Source of the DNA: a virus
Direction: 5' to 3' (one strand)
IMG/VR virus record: IMGVR_UViG_3300005529_000024
Location: 1 to 64,000 of that record
Length of the DNA: 64,000 nucleotides
The notes under the pieces are model-generated. The model saw nothing but the letters and a program-made list of their open reading frames with translations. It made no database searches and was not told the DNA's origin. The translations under genes and the position numbers were made by a program. Below are positions 14,939 through 22,635 of this stretch, one piece after another (positions within the stretch are counted from its first letter, which is position 1; every line of letters begins with the position of its first letter).

Positions 14939-15571
14939 ATGCCTAAAACAATTGAGGAATATCTTAAAGAACCTTATTCAAGAATCCTTATCCCTGAAGA
15001 GGATGGTGGGTTCTCAGCCAAGATCTTAGAGTTTGATGGATGCTACGCTATCGGGGAGACTGTAGAGGAAGCCTACCGAAACTTAGAAAACACGGCAAGA
15101 TCTTGGATTGGAGTTTGTTTAGATCATGGTTTGGATATTCCTCCACCAGCTACTCTCTTCTTGCATGAAGGCATACTCAAAGGTGGAGTCAGCGATAAGA
15201 TGAGACCTGAAAAGGAAAAGTCAATTACAAATGTGGATGATGTCTGGAAATGTACAGAGTGTGGAGAATCCAACAGTTTAGACCCGCGCTGGAGATGGAA
15301 TGGTTTTTCTTGGGAACATCATCATGATTATCCTGTTGGCTATGTTGCTGCTAAATCTTTCGGTAGCAAAATTAAAACTGAAACGGATATAGCAAATGGA
15401 TGTGCTGTTTATAATCCAAAGTCAAAAGAAATTCTTCTTAATACGGTTGCCTCATCTGAAGTAGGATCAATCCATCAGATGACACTTCTTGGTGATGAAA
15501 GTGATTGGGAACGATTTCAAGCTAAGGGTTTTCGTGTGATTCCAGTTATGATCAGTTATGAGAAACCGTAA
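14939..15571 (+). CDS. HicB-like protein with C-terminal extension, 210 aa
   Basis: Residues about 5-65 match the HicB antitoxin fold: Y-SRILIPEEDGGFSAKI, FDGCYAIGETVEEAYRN and a following helix ending near GLDIPPP. HicB proteins usually neutralise a HicA RNase and regulate their own operon. No HicA-sized partner is adjacent, and here the domain is followed by about 140 extra residues with a CTEC pair and a C-terminal WERFQAKGFRVIPVMI. The GGAGGG site favours ATG 14939 over ATG 14933. It may counter a host toxin. Confidence 0.7.
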   Translation: MPKTIEEYLKEPYSRILIPEEDGGFSAKILEFDGCYAIGETVEEAYRNLENTARSWIGVCLDHGLDIPPPATLFLHEGILKGGVSDKMRPEKEKSITNVDDVWKCTECGESNSLDPRWRWNGFSWEHHHDYPVGYVAAKSFGSKIKTETDIANGCAVYNPKSKEILLNTVASSEVGSIHQMTLLGDESDWERFQAKGFRVIPVMISYEKP

Positions 15572-15593
15572 GGTATTGATAAAGGGAGAAACT

Positions 15594-15749
15594 ATGTCAA
15601 AAGAAGATGAATTGAAAAAAGAGATTGATCGATTGCAGATTCGCTTAATAGAGTTGAAGGTCGAGACAGCTAACGTACAATCAGAAATGGATACTTTGTT
15701 TGAACAATGGTTTAAGGAGAGACAAAAAGCGGCTGAACAGAAGCAGTAA
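15594..15749 (+). CDS. Coiled-coil protein, 51 aa
   Basis: AAAGGGAG places the start at 15594. Heptad-like spacing over the whole length (KEIDRLQIRLIELKVETANV) predicts a coiled coil. It has no other feature. Confidence 0.6.
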   Translation: MSKEDELKKEIDRLQIRLIELKVETANVQSEMDTLFEQWFKERQKAAEQKQ

Positions 15750-15763
15750 CAAGGAGGGCACAT

Positions 15764-15946
15764 ATGGATCTCCAGGAAATTAAATCTGCTGTTTTAAAGA
15801 GGAAGCCATTTGCTCAGTATCGTTTCTTTCCTGAAATGGGGCATCTTATTTTAGGCGCTGATAAAGAATGGGTTGGTGGTTCGCTTCGTAATGAAGAAGA
15901 GGCGTGGGAAGATGCTCTTAATGCGATCCAAGAGGGGAGAATATAA
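15764..15946 (+). CDS. Hypothetical protein, 60 aa
   Basis: AAGGAGGG precedes the start. A small alpha/beta protein whose C-terminal helix (RNEEEAWEDALNAIQEGRI) looks like the last helix of HicB- or ferredoxin-like folds. It is unrecognised. Confidence 0.55.
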   Translation: MDLQEIKSAVLKRKPFAQYRFFPEMGHLILGADKEWVGGSLRNEEEAWEDALNAIQEGRI

Positions 15947-16114
15947 ATGGATATAAAGAACTTTACTCTGTTTGTAGGTATTATCATTGGTTTAGCTATC
16001 GGTCTTTTCATTGGTGTATTCTACGGTTTTGGATTGATTCATTCTGACTGTGTAACTGTTCATTCAACACATATTTGGAATAGAAACTTTGAGTGCCACG
16101 AGGTAAAGTCATGA
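15947..16114 (+). CDS. Single-pass membrane protein, 55 aa
   Basis: Starts directly after the previous stop. Residues 6-31 (FTLFVGIIIGLAIGLFIGVF) form one Gly-rich membrane span; the remaining end carries Cys and His and would face the periplasm or cytoplasm. Overlaps the next gene by four bases. Confidence 0.6.
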   Translation: MDIKNFTLFVGIIIGLAIGLFIGVFYGFGLIHSDCVTVHSTHIWNRNFECHEVKS

Positions 16115-16311
16115 CTGAATTGGAAGCCCTTCATTGGGTCCTTGAAAATAAGTGTGATGTGCGTCATCTAGATGATGGTGTTGAAATTATAATCAAGCGT
16201 GAAGGGCTTATAGAGGATTTTACCTGTGGCCCAACATTCCTTGATGCTGTAATCGAGGCAAAGCGGGTTAGCGAGAAGCTTGATATGTATGATCATGATC
16301 CGGATTATTAA
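16111..16311 (+). CDS. Hypothetical protein, 66 aa
   Basis: ATG at 16111 overlaps the previous stop and follows GAGGTAAAG; an upstream in-frame GTG at 16093 has no ribosome site. Acidic alpha/beta protein (DGVEIIIKREGLIEDF, then FLDAVIEAKRVSEKL). It is not recognised. Confidence 0.55.
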   Translation: MTELEALHWVLENKCDVRHLDDGVEIIIKREGLIEDFTCGPTFLDAVIEAKRVSEKLDMYDHDPDY

Positions 16312-16313
16312 TT

Positions 16314-16634
16314 ATGATTGATGAAAACGTTGAGGCTGGTGGAATGTCTATCGAGGATCTTAAGAAAGAAGCTGATGAGGTTAGAAAGAATAGTGTAACA
16401 CTAGATCAAACTAGTAATCTTATCAGACCATTACATGAGCGATTCGGTTTTCAGATCGAAGTCTCCTTTGGTTTTAGTATGCGGGAAACTCTGACTTTAC
16501 GGCGGTGGTTCATCCATGCTGATTGGGCACTTAATAGATTGCATTGGGGTAGAAAGTGTTTTTGGCCTTGTGCATGGGTTCGTATCTTAGGGTTGTTTAT
16601 AGGGGTAGGATTCTATTACGAACCTAACCAGTAG
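16314..16634 (+). CDS. Hypothetical protein with C-terminal hydrophobic segment, 106 aa
   Basis: The first half is acidic and helical. The second half is Trp/Arg-rich (RRWFIHADWALNRLHWGRKC) and ends in a hydrophobic stretch (WVRILGLFIGVGFYY) that could anchor in the membrane. No strong ribosome site is seen, so translation may depend on the gene just upstream. Confidence 0.5.
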   Translation: MIDENVEAGGMSIEDLKKEADEVRKNSVTLDQTSNLIRPLHERFGFQIEVSFGFSMRETLTLRRWFIHADWALNRLHWGRKCFWPCAWVRILGLFIGVGFYYEPNQ

Positions 16635-16640
16635 GTATAA

Positions 16641-16895
16641 ATGACACAGACGGATTTTAAAAGATTAGTTCATATGGTTGGTGGTCTAGCTCCAAAAAAG
16701 GATTGGGGCTATCGTAATTTCTATGCAGCGAGGAAGGATGGATCTGAGGTAGCTGAGTTTCGTCAATTAGTCTCTGAGGGATTGGTTACTGAAGGTAGGG
16801 AATCCGGGAACATTATATTCTTCCATGCAACTGAGGCAGGCTGTAGAGTTGTCGGATTAACTGATGAGCAGATTAAAAAAGCTTTAGAGCCATAA
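16641..16895 (+). CDS. Hypothetical protein, 84 aa
   Basis: The layout RNFYAARKDGSEVAEFRQLV followed by EGLVTEGRESGNIIFFHAT and GCRVVGL resembles the winged-helix-like small phage proteins that end in an A/T-x-x-G-x-x-x-V/L motif. DNA binding is possible but unproven. Confidence 0.55.
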   Translation: MTQTDFKRLVHMVGGLAPKKDWGYRNFYAARKDGSEVAEFRQLVSEGLVTEGRESGNIIFFHATEAGCRVVGLTDEQIKKALEP

Positions 16896-16913
16896 CTAAA
16901 AAGGAGTGACAAA

Positions 16914-17105
16914 GTGGAGAACTTTAATGTTGGTGATAAAGTAATTGTTTTACCTAACCCTATAATCCGATTTGATCTGCATAATCAACATGGTGTTGTT
17001 ACTTATTGGTATCCAGATGGTGCTTATGAAGTATTGATTAATGGTGCTAGATACGTTTTCCTCTGGCGTGAGTTAAAGAAAGATCCAGAGTCACAGCAGG
17101 AGTAA
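16914..17105 (+). CDS. KOW/SH3-like protein, 63 aa
   Basis: AAAAAGGAG precedes the GTG start. The sequence (FNVGDKVIVLPNP, NQHGVVTYWYPDGAYEVLI, YVFLWRELK) matches the five-strand barrel plan seen in short KOW- or Tudor-like proteins. Its role is unknown. Confidence 0.55.
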   Translation: MENFNVGDKVIVLPNPIIRFDLHNQHGVVTYWYPDGAYEVLINGARYVFLWRELKKDPESQQE

Positions 17106-17109
17106 CGTC

Positions 17110-17490
17110 ATGTTAATAGATCCTAAGTTAAGACAAAAGGTTGCTGAAGCATTAGGATGTAAGGCCAAGATTACTGATCTCGGTCTTATTTGTGGATGCA
17201 AAGATGAAGAAGATATTATTTGTCATGTACAACCAAAATCTACAATATTAATAAAATTTTATGAAATCGATTATCATACGGCGCTTGATGCATTGATGGA
17301 ATTTTGCGAGCAAAACGATTGCGTATGGAAATCTGGTATTTGGAAATATGGTGGGTCATTTCAAAATAAAGATTATTGGGTTATGATTGTGGTGAAGGAT
17401 AAAGTTTATACAGCTTATTCCAAAACTTTTTCCATCGCTATCTGTGAATCTATCGTTAAGGCTGCTGAAGCTCTTAAAAAGAAGGGATAG
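17110..17490 (+). CDS. Phage ABA-sandwich-like protein, paralogue 1, 126 aa
   Basis: KVAEALGC near the start, ALDALMEFCE in the middle and IAICESIVKAAEALK at the end match the small phage family with the ABA sandwich domain (pattern AEalGw ... ALeaL.ek ... AICrAaL.A). The family is common in phages, with no function that I know. The next gene is a diverged copy. Confidence 0.6.
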   Translation: MLIDPKLRQKVAEALGCKAKITDLGLICGCKDEEDIICHVQPKSTILIKFYEIDYHTALDALMEFCEQNDCVWKSGIWKYGGSFQNKDYWVMIVVKDKVYTAYSKTFSIAICESIVKAAEALKKKG

Positions 17491-17492
17491 TC

Positions 17493-17870
17493 ATGGAAAA
17501 TTTTGATTTAAGAAGAAGGGTTGCCGAGGCTTTAGGGTGCAGTCCTGTATATGACACAGACTATGACGAGTTGATTTGCCCATGTGAGGATTATAAGCAT
17601 GGATGTCAAAGCGATCAATATCCTGAGTTCCTACCTGATTATCCTTCTAATGTCGGTCGCACCATGGAGGCGCTCATAGAGTTTTGTGAAAAGATTGATT
17701 GGTTTACGTGGTGGAGAGTTGAACGCTCTTTTAGAAAAGAGTATGAAGTCTTAATATGCTGGAAGAATCTTAAATATTATGCTGGTCGTCACAAATCTCT
17801 CGCCCTTGCTATCTGTGAGGCTATAGTAGTTACAACTGAAGCTTTGAAAATAGATGGAGTAATCAAATGA
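17493..17870 (+). CDS. Phage ABA-sandwich-like protein, paralogue 2, 125 aa
   Basis: Shares RRVAEALGC, MEALIEFCEKID and LAICEAIVVTTEALK in the same order as the upstream gene two bases away; the middle regions differ strongly and this copy has four extra cysteines near residues 16-38 (GCSP, CPCED, GCQ). It looks like an old tandem duplication. Confidence 0.6.
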   Translation: MENFDLRRRVAEALGCSPVYDTDYDELICPCEDYKHGCQSDQYPEFLPDYPSNVGRTMEALIEFCEKIDWFTWWRVERSFRKEYEVLICWKNLKYYAGRHKSLALAICEAIVVTTEALKIDGVIK

Positions 17871-18163
17871 CAAGATTAGAGGCTTTGTTAATACGGCTAA
17901 GCGAGGAAGCTGTTGAAGTTGCACAGCGGGTAGATAAGGCTCTTCTGTTTGGTCTTAAAGAGATTCAACCAGGACAGCCGTATACAAACCACGAAAGAAT
18001 TTTATTTGAGATTGCAGACTTCAAAGCTATTTTCCGGATGCTTTATGAAACAGGAGCATTTGACATTCTCACTAACGATATTGAATCACATCTGATCAGT
18101 GAGAAAAAGAAAAAGGTTGAGAAGTTCCTGGATTACCAAAGACAACTTGGAATTTTAGATTAA
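17867..18163 (+). CDS. MazG-like nucleotide pyrophosphohydrolase, 98 aa
   Basis: Residues 10-60 contain LSEEAVEVAQRVDKALLFGL and a later FEIADFKAIFRML. This fits the all-alpha NTP pyrophosphatase pattern EExxE ... ExxD, whose acidic residues hold the metal ions used to cut nucleoside triphosphates to monophosphates. Phages use such enzymes to shape nucleotide pools, and host MazG limits alarmone signalling. Four-base overlap with the previous gene. The enzyme class is inferred from the spaced acidic motif. Confidence 0.65.
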   Translation: MTRLEALLIRLSEEAVEVAQRVDKALLFGLKEIQPGQPYTNHERILFEIADFKAIFRMLYETGAFDILTNDIESHLISEKKKKVEKFLDYQRQLGILD

Positions 18164-18173
18164 GGTGATGACG

Positions 18174-18635
18174 ATGAATAAAGTCTTGCTTAAAATAGGA
18201 AGTTGTGTTATAATGAAAGATAATCATCTATGGATTAAGCAAGGAACAGTTGGCATAGTTCGTAGTATTGGGAGAGAGCATGTCGAATTAACATTCGGAC
18301 ATAATACTCTCTATATTTTTGATCTTAATTTAATTGAGCCGATTCATGATCTCAGTTTAGATACTTATCAAATCTACGCCCTTCAAGAGGAGTATTGCTG
18401 GACACTGAAATTATTTACAGAAGCTACACATTCAGACTGTCTTGATATGCCGATGACTAAAGACTCCAAAAAGGAGTTTGACGCAGGGAACTATAAGTAT
18501 CTCTCTGGAATACTGGCCGCTGCTCAGGCATTGAAATTTGATATCTGGAAAAGCCAGATCTTCAGAGATAGAGTTGTTGAGTTAGCACCTTATCAACCTA
18601 ACCTTGGTGGATGTCAACAGATTAAACAATGCTAG
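18174..18635 (+). CDS. Hypothetical protein with SH3-like start, 153 aa
   Basis: AAGGTG sits six bases before ATG 18174 (ATG 18168 also possible). Residues 1-55 (LLKIGSCVIMKDNH, KQGTVGIVRSIG, VELTFGHNTLYIF) look like a KOW/SH3 barrel, followed by an unrelated helical region. No enzyme motif. Confidence 0.55.
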   Translation: MNKVLLKIGSCVIMKDNHLWIKQGTVGIVRSIGREHVELTFGHNTLYIFDLNLIEPIHDLSLDTYQIYALQEEYCWTLKLFTEATHSDCLDMPMTKDSKKEFDAGNYKYLSGILAAAQALKFDIWKSQIFRDRVVELAPYQPNLGGCQQIKQC

Positions 18636-19096
18636 ACGAAAAAGCACTCCTACAAAAAATTGTTTCAACACTCAAGGTCTATATCGATGATGGCGAGAGA
18701 GATCCTGAGTTGTGGAAAGATATTAAATTAAGAGTAGCCGATTTCGATAAGTCCGGATTCGGCTATACATTTACAGATGTAGTTCTTAAAAAAGTGGAGA
18801 AGCTTAAAGGAGAAGTATCCCTTAAGAAACCAGAGAAGATGGAGGGAACCGTGGGTACTGTTAAGAAATATTCACCAGATCCGCATATCAGAATATATCC
18901 TGTGCCCTGTGAGATTAAGAGCGGTTGGCAGGATGCCGGTAAACGTGGTGTTTGTTTTGGTAAGATCAAGATCAGCAATAGATGGTGGTGTATTATTCTG
19001 TGGGATGATGAGGATGATCCTGATTTAATGAAAGCAGACAGCATTACGACAGTCGATGGTACGTTCGGATTCGAGGCTGAACCACATGAAGTATAA
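18629..19096 (+). CDS. Hypothetical protein, 155 aa
   Basis: Overlaps the previous gene by seven bases. Helical N-terminal 60 residues, then a beta-rich C-terminal half (KYSPDPHIRIYPVPCEIKSG, ISNRWWCIILWDDED). It is not recognised. Confidence 0.55.
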   Translation: MLDEKALLQKIVSTLKVYIDDGERDPELWKDIKLRVADFDKSGFGYTFTDVVLKKVEKLKGEVSLKKPEKMEGTVGTVKKYSPDPHIRIYPVPCEIKSGWQDAGKRGVCFGKIKISNRWWCIILWDDEDDPDLMKADSITTVDGTFGFEAEPHEV

Positions 19097-19322
19097 GAAA
19101 GATGAACATCCTTGGGAATATCAGCGTGATCCTTCTGGAAGTCCTTATAAGCTGGTAACACTGGAAGATGCTGGATTTAGTTGGGTTGGTATCCGATATT
19201 GGAATCCAGATAATCGGCTTTGGTTCAGGTTTGATTCCAGTCCAGAGACTGCACGTGTTTTAGCTTGGATGGATATTCCTAAGCCAGCAGAAGGTAGATG
19301 GGTTCATGGAGAGTTGATATGA
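19086..19322 (+). CDS. Hypothetical protein, 78 aa
   Basis: ATG 19086 follows GAGG at 19073-19076 and overlaps the preceding gene by 11 bases. Trp-rich (HPWEYQRDPSGSPY, FSWVGIRYWNPDNRLWFRF), probably a small beta protein. It is unrecognised. Confidence 0.5.
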   Translation: MKYKKDEHPWEYQRDPSGSPYKLVTLEDAGFSWVGIRYWNPDNRLWFRFDSSPETARVLAWMDIPKPAEGRWVHGELI

Positions 19323-19771
19323 ACGAAAAGACACACAATAATCTCTCAGAGCTTGATAGTCTTATTACTAAACTAAATACTGGCATCGTGGATCTTAAAC
19401 AAGAATTGTTAGAAGCAAGAGAAGCCCTTGGTAGTATGGCTGACAATAAGTCATCTCTTGCAGATGGAATCCGGAATCTCCAGCAAGCTTATATTACAGA
19501 ACATGGTAATGCTGAGACTTTAGAGAAGTCCACAGATATCCTCATTGAGGTTGCGAGCGAACAGTCAAAACAAATTGCTGCACTTCAACAGGAAGTAAAC
19601 AAACTAACAAACGCTCTGGAAAGTTTAGTAGGAAGTGCAGGAGGATGGGATAAATCAATGGTTCGAGCAGCAGCTATCAGACTTCAATCTATTGAGGGTC
19701 ATGAGAAGTTCGCCAAGGCATTATTTGAACTTGACACTGAAGTTGGTGCCCTTCTTAAAAAGAAAGGATAA
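19319..19771 (+). CDS. Coiled-coil protein, 150 aa
   Basis: GGAGAG sets ATG 19319, overlapping the previous stop. Long heptad stretches (ELDSLITKLNTGIVDLKQEL, ASEQSKQIAALQQEVNKLTN) predict a coiled coil over most of its length. The function is unknown. Confidence 0.6.
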   Translation: MNEKTHNNLSELDSLITKLNTGIVDLKQELLEAREALGSMADNKSSLADGIRNLQQAYITEHGNAETLEKSTDILIEVASEQSKQIAALQQEVNKLTNALESLVGSAGGWDKSMVRAAAIRLQSIEGHEKFAKALFELDTEVGALLKKKG

Positions 19772-19774
19772 GCT

Positions 19775-20620
19775 ATGAAAGAGACGGTTGTTAGAAAGGG
19801 TTACTGTAGAGATTGTGGCGGTGATGTCGAAGAGAGATTTCCTGTTGGATTTGAACCTGGTCCAGAGAATTTCTATCATACTGAAGACCGAGATTGTATT
19901 AACCATCTAAAAGATGAGAACCTATCTCTTCGTGAGGCGCTTGTCCTTTACGGATATCATGATCCTGGATGTGATACTCAACTTCATTCTGAGGATCAGG
20001 AGTGTAACTGTGGATTTCGTAATTATGAAAGTCCAGTAAACGTTTTTAAGGGTATGATTCTAGATCGTTTCAAGAGTTATGGTATGAAAATAGAGGATTA
20101 TAAGGAAGAAGAAGAAGAAGAAATCCTTCCTGGTGTAGATAGTATCGATCTGGATAATATTAACAAAGAAGTTCATGGTAATAGTGAGCGTGAGGCTACT
20201 CTACGTAAAATGATAGGTCTGTTGGAAGCGGAGTATAAAAGATTGGAATCATTGCCGAAAGTTGCATCTCAAGGAAAGATTGCTGATCTTTGCGAATCTC
20301 TTAATCAAAGAGATATGGAAGTCCGGATGCTGAAGACAGAATTAAAAGAGTCAAGGGAAGACTTTTTTGTATTGAATGATCAGAGGAGACTATGGGAAAT
20401 AAAGTTTAATGTTGAACAGCAAGAACGTGCAAACGAAAAAATAAGACTGGAATTGGAGATTGCTTCAGCTAAAGCTGAGGTACATTCGCTGATCCAAAGT
20501 GGTTATGAATTAACCATGCTTGCTCTACAGTCAGACCGATATGCATCTGATCCGGAGTATAGAGATGCTGTCAATAATATGCTTGCTTTGACACAGGAGA
20601 AAGCTTTAAAGATAAAATGA
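19775..20620 (+). CDS. Zinc-site and coiled-coil protein, 281 aa
   Basis: The N-terminal third has several cysteines: CRDC (residue 11), then CDTQ, CNC around residues 66-80. A Glu-rich linker (about 108-115) leads into a long coiled coil (about 140-240, for example RMLKTELKESREDFFVLNDQ). It may be an adaptor; no enzyme motif. Overlaps the next gene by four bases. Confidence 0.6.
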   Translation: MKETVVRKGYCRDCGGDVEERFPVGFEPGPENFYHTEDRDCINHLKDENLSLREALVLYGYHDPGCDTQLHSEDQECNCGFRNYESPVNVFKGMILDRFKSYGMKIEDYKEEEEEEILPGVDSIDLDNINKEVHGNSEREATLRKMIGLLEAEYKRLESLPKVASQGKIADLCESLNQRDMEVRMLKTELKESREDFFVLNDQRRLWEIKFNVEQQERANEKIRLELEIASAKAEVHSLIQSGYELTMLALQSDRYASDPEYRDAVNNMLALTQEKALKIK

Positions 20621-20808
20621 CTACTCCAAATGTAGAATCTGAGATCCATGAGCTTAGAGAGATACTGGCTGGAATTCTTGAAAACCCATTCGGTTGTCCT
20701 ATGTGCGATTCTGGAAAGCTGCGTACACCAAAAGTTAATCATTGGTCAGACTGTTATTTTTATCGAGCCGAACAAGCTCTTGCTCGAATTAAGGAGGATA
20801 CAAGATGA
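20617..20808 (+). CDS. Small Cys/His protein, 63 aa
   Basis: A helix, then GCPMCDSGKL, H and C (HWSDCYFYRAEQAL) form a possible single zinc site, a layout common among short phage proteins of unknown function. Overlaps neighbours on both sides by four bases. Confidence 0.6.
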   Translation: MTTPNVESEIHELREILAGILENPFGCPMCDSGKLRTPKVNHWSDCYFYRAEQALARIKEDTR

Positions 20809-20984
20809 AGCAAAGATTTGACATCGAAACTCGTGGTGGTTATATGGGTGGAATATATCTTCTCGATACGCAGGTAAAAGAAGCTCTTTGTTTGATGTAT
20901 GGTTGTGATTGGGATGATATTATTGTTAAAGATTTAACTGATATGTTAAAGGAAGAGAAGAAAAAGAAGAAGGTGAAAAAATAA
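20805..20984 (+). CDS. Hypothetical protein with Lys-rich tail, 59 aa
   Basis: AAGGAGG precedes ATG 20805. After a beta-like first half (FDIETRGGYMGGIYLLDTQV) the chain ends in a Lys run (EEKKKKKVKK). It shares its stop with the next start (TAATG). Confidence 0.6.
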   Translation: MKQRFDIETRGGYMGGIYLLDTQVKEALCLMYGCDWDDIIVKDLTDMLKEEKKKKKVKK

Positions 20985-21235
20985 TGGTACAGCTTACACC
21001 ACTTCAAAAGATAGTTGTCATAGCTTTGCAGAAAGGCGGTCGTCTTAGAATATTGGATCGTCGGAAGACTTTAGTTTGTACTCTAATTTGGAAGGATGGA
21101 TCAAGGGATCAGATTTCCATGAGAACAATCTCATCTCTTCTCAGTAAGGGAGTTATCTATCAACGGCCAGTGAAGACAGGAGATGTTCATATAGATTATA
21201 AATTAATCAACTTAAAATTTGAGGGTGAGAGTTGA
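20984..21235 (+). CDS. Winged-helix-like protein, 83 aa
   Basis: LTPLQKIVVIALQKGGRLRI, then ISMRTISSLLSKGVIYQ and a C-terminal strand pair resemble the small winged-helix protein at 14141. It may bind nucleic acid. It starts on the A of the previous stop. Confidence 0.55.
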   Translation: MVQLTPLQKIVVIALQKGGRLRILDRRKTLVCTLIWKDGSRDQISMRTISSLLSKGVIYQRPVKTGDVHIDYKLINLKFEGES

Positions 21236-21300
21236 TATTTGTTTTGTTGGGAGTGGGTTGGTTTCTATTTTTCATGTGGTTATGGATTGAGTGGTTATGA
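21232..21300 (+). CDS. 22-residue membrane microprotein
   Basis: A TTG start inside the previous stop (TTGA) follows GAGGGTGAGAG and opens 22 codons of almost pure membrane-span composition (IFVLLGVGWFLFFMWLWIEW). Too short for routine calling; the ribosome site and coupling on both sides support it. Confidence 0.4.
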   Translation: MIFVLLGVGWFLFFMWLWIEWL

Positions 21301-21365
21301 GCAATAATGAGCTTGTTATTTTTATATTGATAATATGTATTGCATTTTCTATATTTTCGTGGTAA
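21297..21365 (+). CDS. Second 22-residue membrane microprotein
   Basis: ATG overlaps the previous stop (ATGA). MSNNELVIFILIICIAFS and the remaining four residues form one membrane span. Same length as the preceding microprotein but different sequence. Its 3' end lies inside a promoter. Confidence 0.4.
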   Translation: MSNNELVIFILIICIAFSIFSW

Positions 21366-21368
21366 AAT
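21340..21368 (+). promoter_or_regulatory. Weaker sigma70-type promoter
   Basis: TTGCAT (21340-21345), 17-base spacer, TAAAAT (21363-21368). Two mismatches in total from consensus, with correct spacing, about 30 bases before the next well-supported gene. Confidence 0.6.
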
Positions 21369-21397
21369 AGTCGCATGAAATTTAGAGGAGGATACAG

Positions 21398-21790
21398 ATG
21401 AGCTTGAATGATAATCAGTTTACATTCCGAGAGGGAGGTCAGCTAGCATTTTGTAGCGACGGCCACAGAGCGATCTCTTACGTTAGCGAACGTGGTATTG
21501 TGGAAGATGATCCTATTGATTGTCCACTCTGTAAGTTCCTGAAAAAGGATGGCCTTGTTGCAGCGTGGAAGAGTCTCCTTAACTTTGCTCCTGGTATGTC
21601 TCCAGCTTTAATCAAGCAAGCTAAACGAGATGGTTACTATCAGAAGGGAGATGAGAACGCACCATTCTTTTCAGAAGCATATCTTTATCCTTTACTTGGG
21701 AAAGATGATGCCAGGACGATCCTCTCAATAATGAGGCTTATCATAAAGGAGCAAGGTGTTGATTCGCTCACAGCTTACAAATCTATTTAA
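21398..21790 (+). CDS. Hypothetical protein with CxxC, 130 aa
   Basis: TAGAGGAGG precedes the start. The N-terminal part holds C, H and CPLC (residues about 19-46), a possible zinc knuckle; the rest is helical. It is not recognised. Confidence 0.6.
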   Translation: MSLNDNQFTFREGGQLAFCSDGHRAISYVSERGIVEDDPIDCPLCKFLKKDGLVAAWKSLLNFAPGMSPALIKQAKRDGYYQKGDENAPFFSEAYLYPLLGKDDARTILSIMRLIIKEQGVDSLTAYKSI

Positions 21791-21809
21791 AAAGAGAGAA
21801 GGAGTGAGC

Positions 21810-21953
21810 GTGATCAAGATGTTTAAACTTATCTACTGTTTTATGTTTGGACACAATACTGTGCCCTTGGATGGAGGATATTCTCAGAACGGGTATATAC
21901 GTTGGTATTGTAACCGATGTAAGGAGGTTGAATACCAGAAGTATGTACTATGA
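21810..21953 (+). CDS. Small protein with CNRC site, 47 aa
   Basis: AAGGAG lies six bases before GTG 21810, preferred over ATG 21819. A hydrophobic start (MFKLIYCFMFGH) is followed by WYCNRCKEVEYQ, typical of short phage zinc-binding proteins. Confidence 0.55.
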   Translation: MIKMFKLIYCFMFGHNTVPLDGGYSQNGYIRWYCNRCKEVEYQKYVL

Positions 21954-21975
21954 GTGCCCAAAGTAAGGAGAGAAC

Positions 21976-22164
21976 GTGAAGAAAGTTATATGGAAACTAA
22001 TAGGATGGTCAATAATCGCACCACTTTATATTTTATCTGTATGCGCGGCTGTTGCTGCTATTGTTTCTATAGCGATCATAACTAATGGGGTATCTCTTAT
22101 TCTTTTAATTATTTTTGGATTAGTTATATTCGGTTTGTGGGCATTACATAAGGGAGGTTATTAA
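21976..22164 (+). CDS. Membrane protein, 62 aa
   Basis: GTG start after AAGGAGAG. Two hydrophobic spans (about 8-33, beginning IGWSIIAPLYILSVCAAVAA, and about 36-55) with a basic N-terminus. Probably an inner-membrane protein; unknown role. Confidence 0.6.
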   Translation: MKKVIWKLIGWSIIAPLYILSVCAAVAAIVSIAIITNGVSLILLIIFGLVIFGLWALHKGGY

Positions 22165-22172
22165 TTTTTTAA

Positions 22173-22349
22173 ATGGACAGCATGCAAGATGATCATTCTA
22201 TATTATTTTGGAGGAATAAAAGTTGTTTGTTTTGTAAAGTTCTGACTTTACTCTCTATTGTCAACATTTGTATATTAACACTTTTATTCTCTTATTTATT
22301 AACAGACGCATCAATTAAGATTATCAGTAAGCTTATAAAGAGTTTTTAA
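22173..22349 (+). CDS. Possible single-pass membrane protein, 58 aa
   Basis: An open frame of 59 codons from ATG 22173. A soluble start with CLFC, then one span (TLLSIVNICILTLLFSYLL). The nearest strong ribosome site (GGGAGG) is 15 bases upstream, so confidence is modest; ATG 22182 is an alternative. Confidence 0.45.
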   Translation: MDSMQDDHSILFWRNKSCLFCKVLTLLSIVNICILTLLFSYLLTDASIKIISKLIKSF

Positions 22350-22410
22350 GGGATAGCTTATCTAAGGGTAGGTAGGCTTATTTAGAGAAAAATAAAAACG
22401 GAGGTAGCGT

Positions 22411-22620
22411 ATGGCTTTTAAGAAGAATGCAAGTGTTAAAGTTGTGACTGATACTTGTGGGGATCTTCCCCCGTCGCTTATCGGGCGATATGGTGTCATT
22501 GTCTCTCGTAGTAAGAGTAATGATTCAGAGTTTGCAGAAGCGTACAAGGTGCGATTCGCTGGATGGCGCAATCCCAAGGTTCTCTTCTCTGATGAGATTA
22601 CTTTGGTTACTAAGAAGTAA
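22411..22620 (+). CDS. SH3/KOW-like protein, 69 aa
   Basis: ACGGAGG precedes the ATG. The sequence (KNASVKVVTDTCGDLP, IGRYGVIVSRSKS, YKVRFAG, VLFSDEITLV) follows the five-strand plan of small barrels also seen at 2232 and 16914. Last gene before the tRNA-like RNA. Confidence 0.6.
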   Translation: MAFKKNASVKVVTDTCGDLPPSLIGRYGVIVSRSKSNDSEFAEAYKVRFAGWRNPKVLFSDEITLVTKK

Positions 22621-22635
22621 TTGTTTCTGACGGTT

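Noticed and set aside
15467-15763. Minus-strand frames throughout the window
   Set aside because: All are mirrored by better supported plus-strand genes with ribosome sites; none has a recognisable product.
18199-18230. TATAAT-like strings inside genes (for example near 18210 and 43967)
   Set aside because: No -35 partner at 16-18 bases and no gene start follows at a fitting distance.
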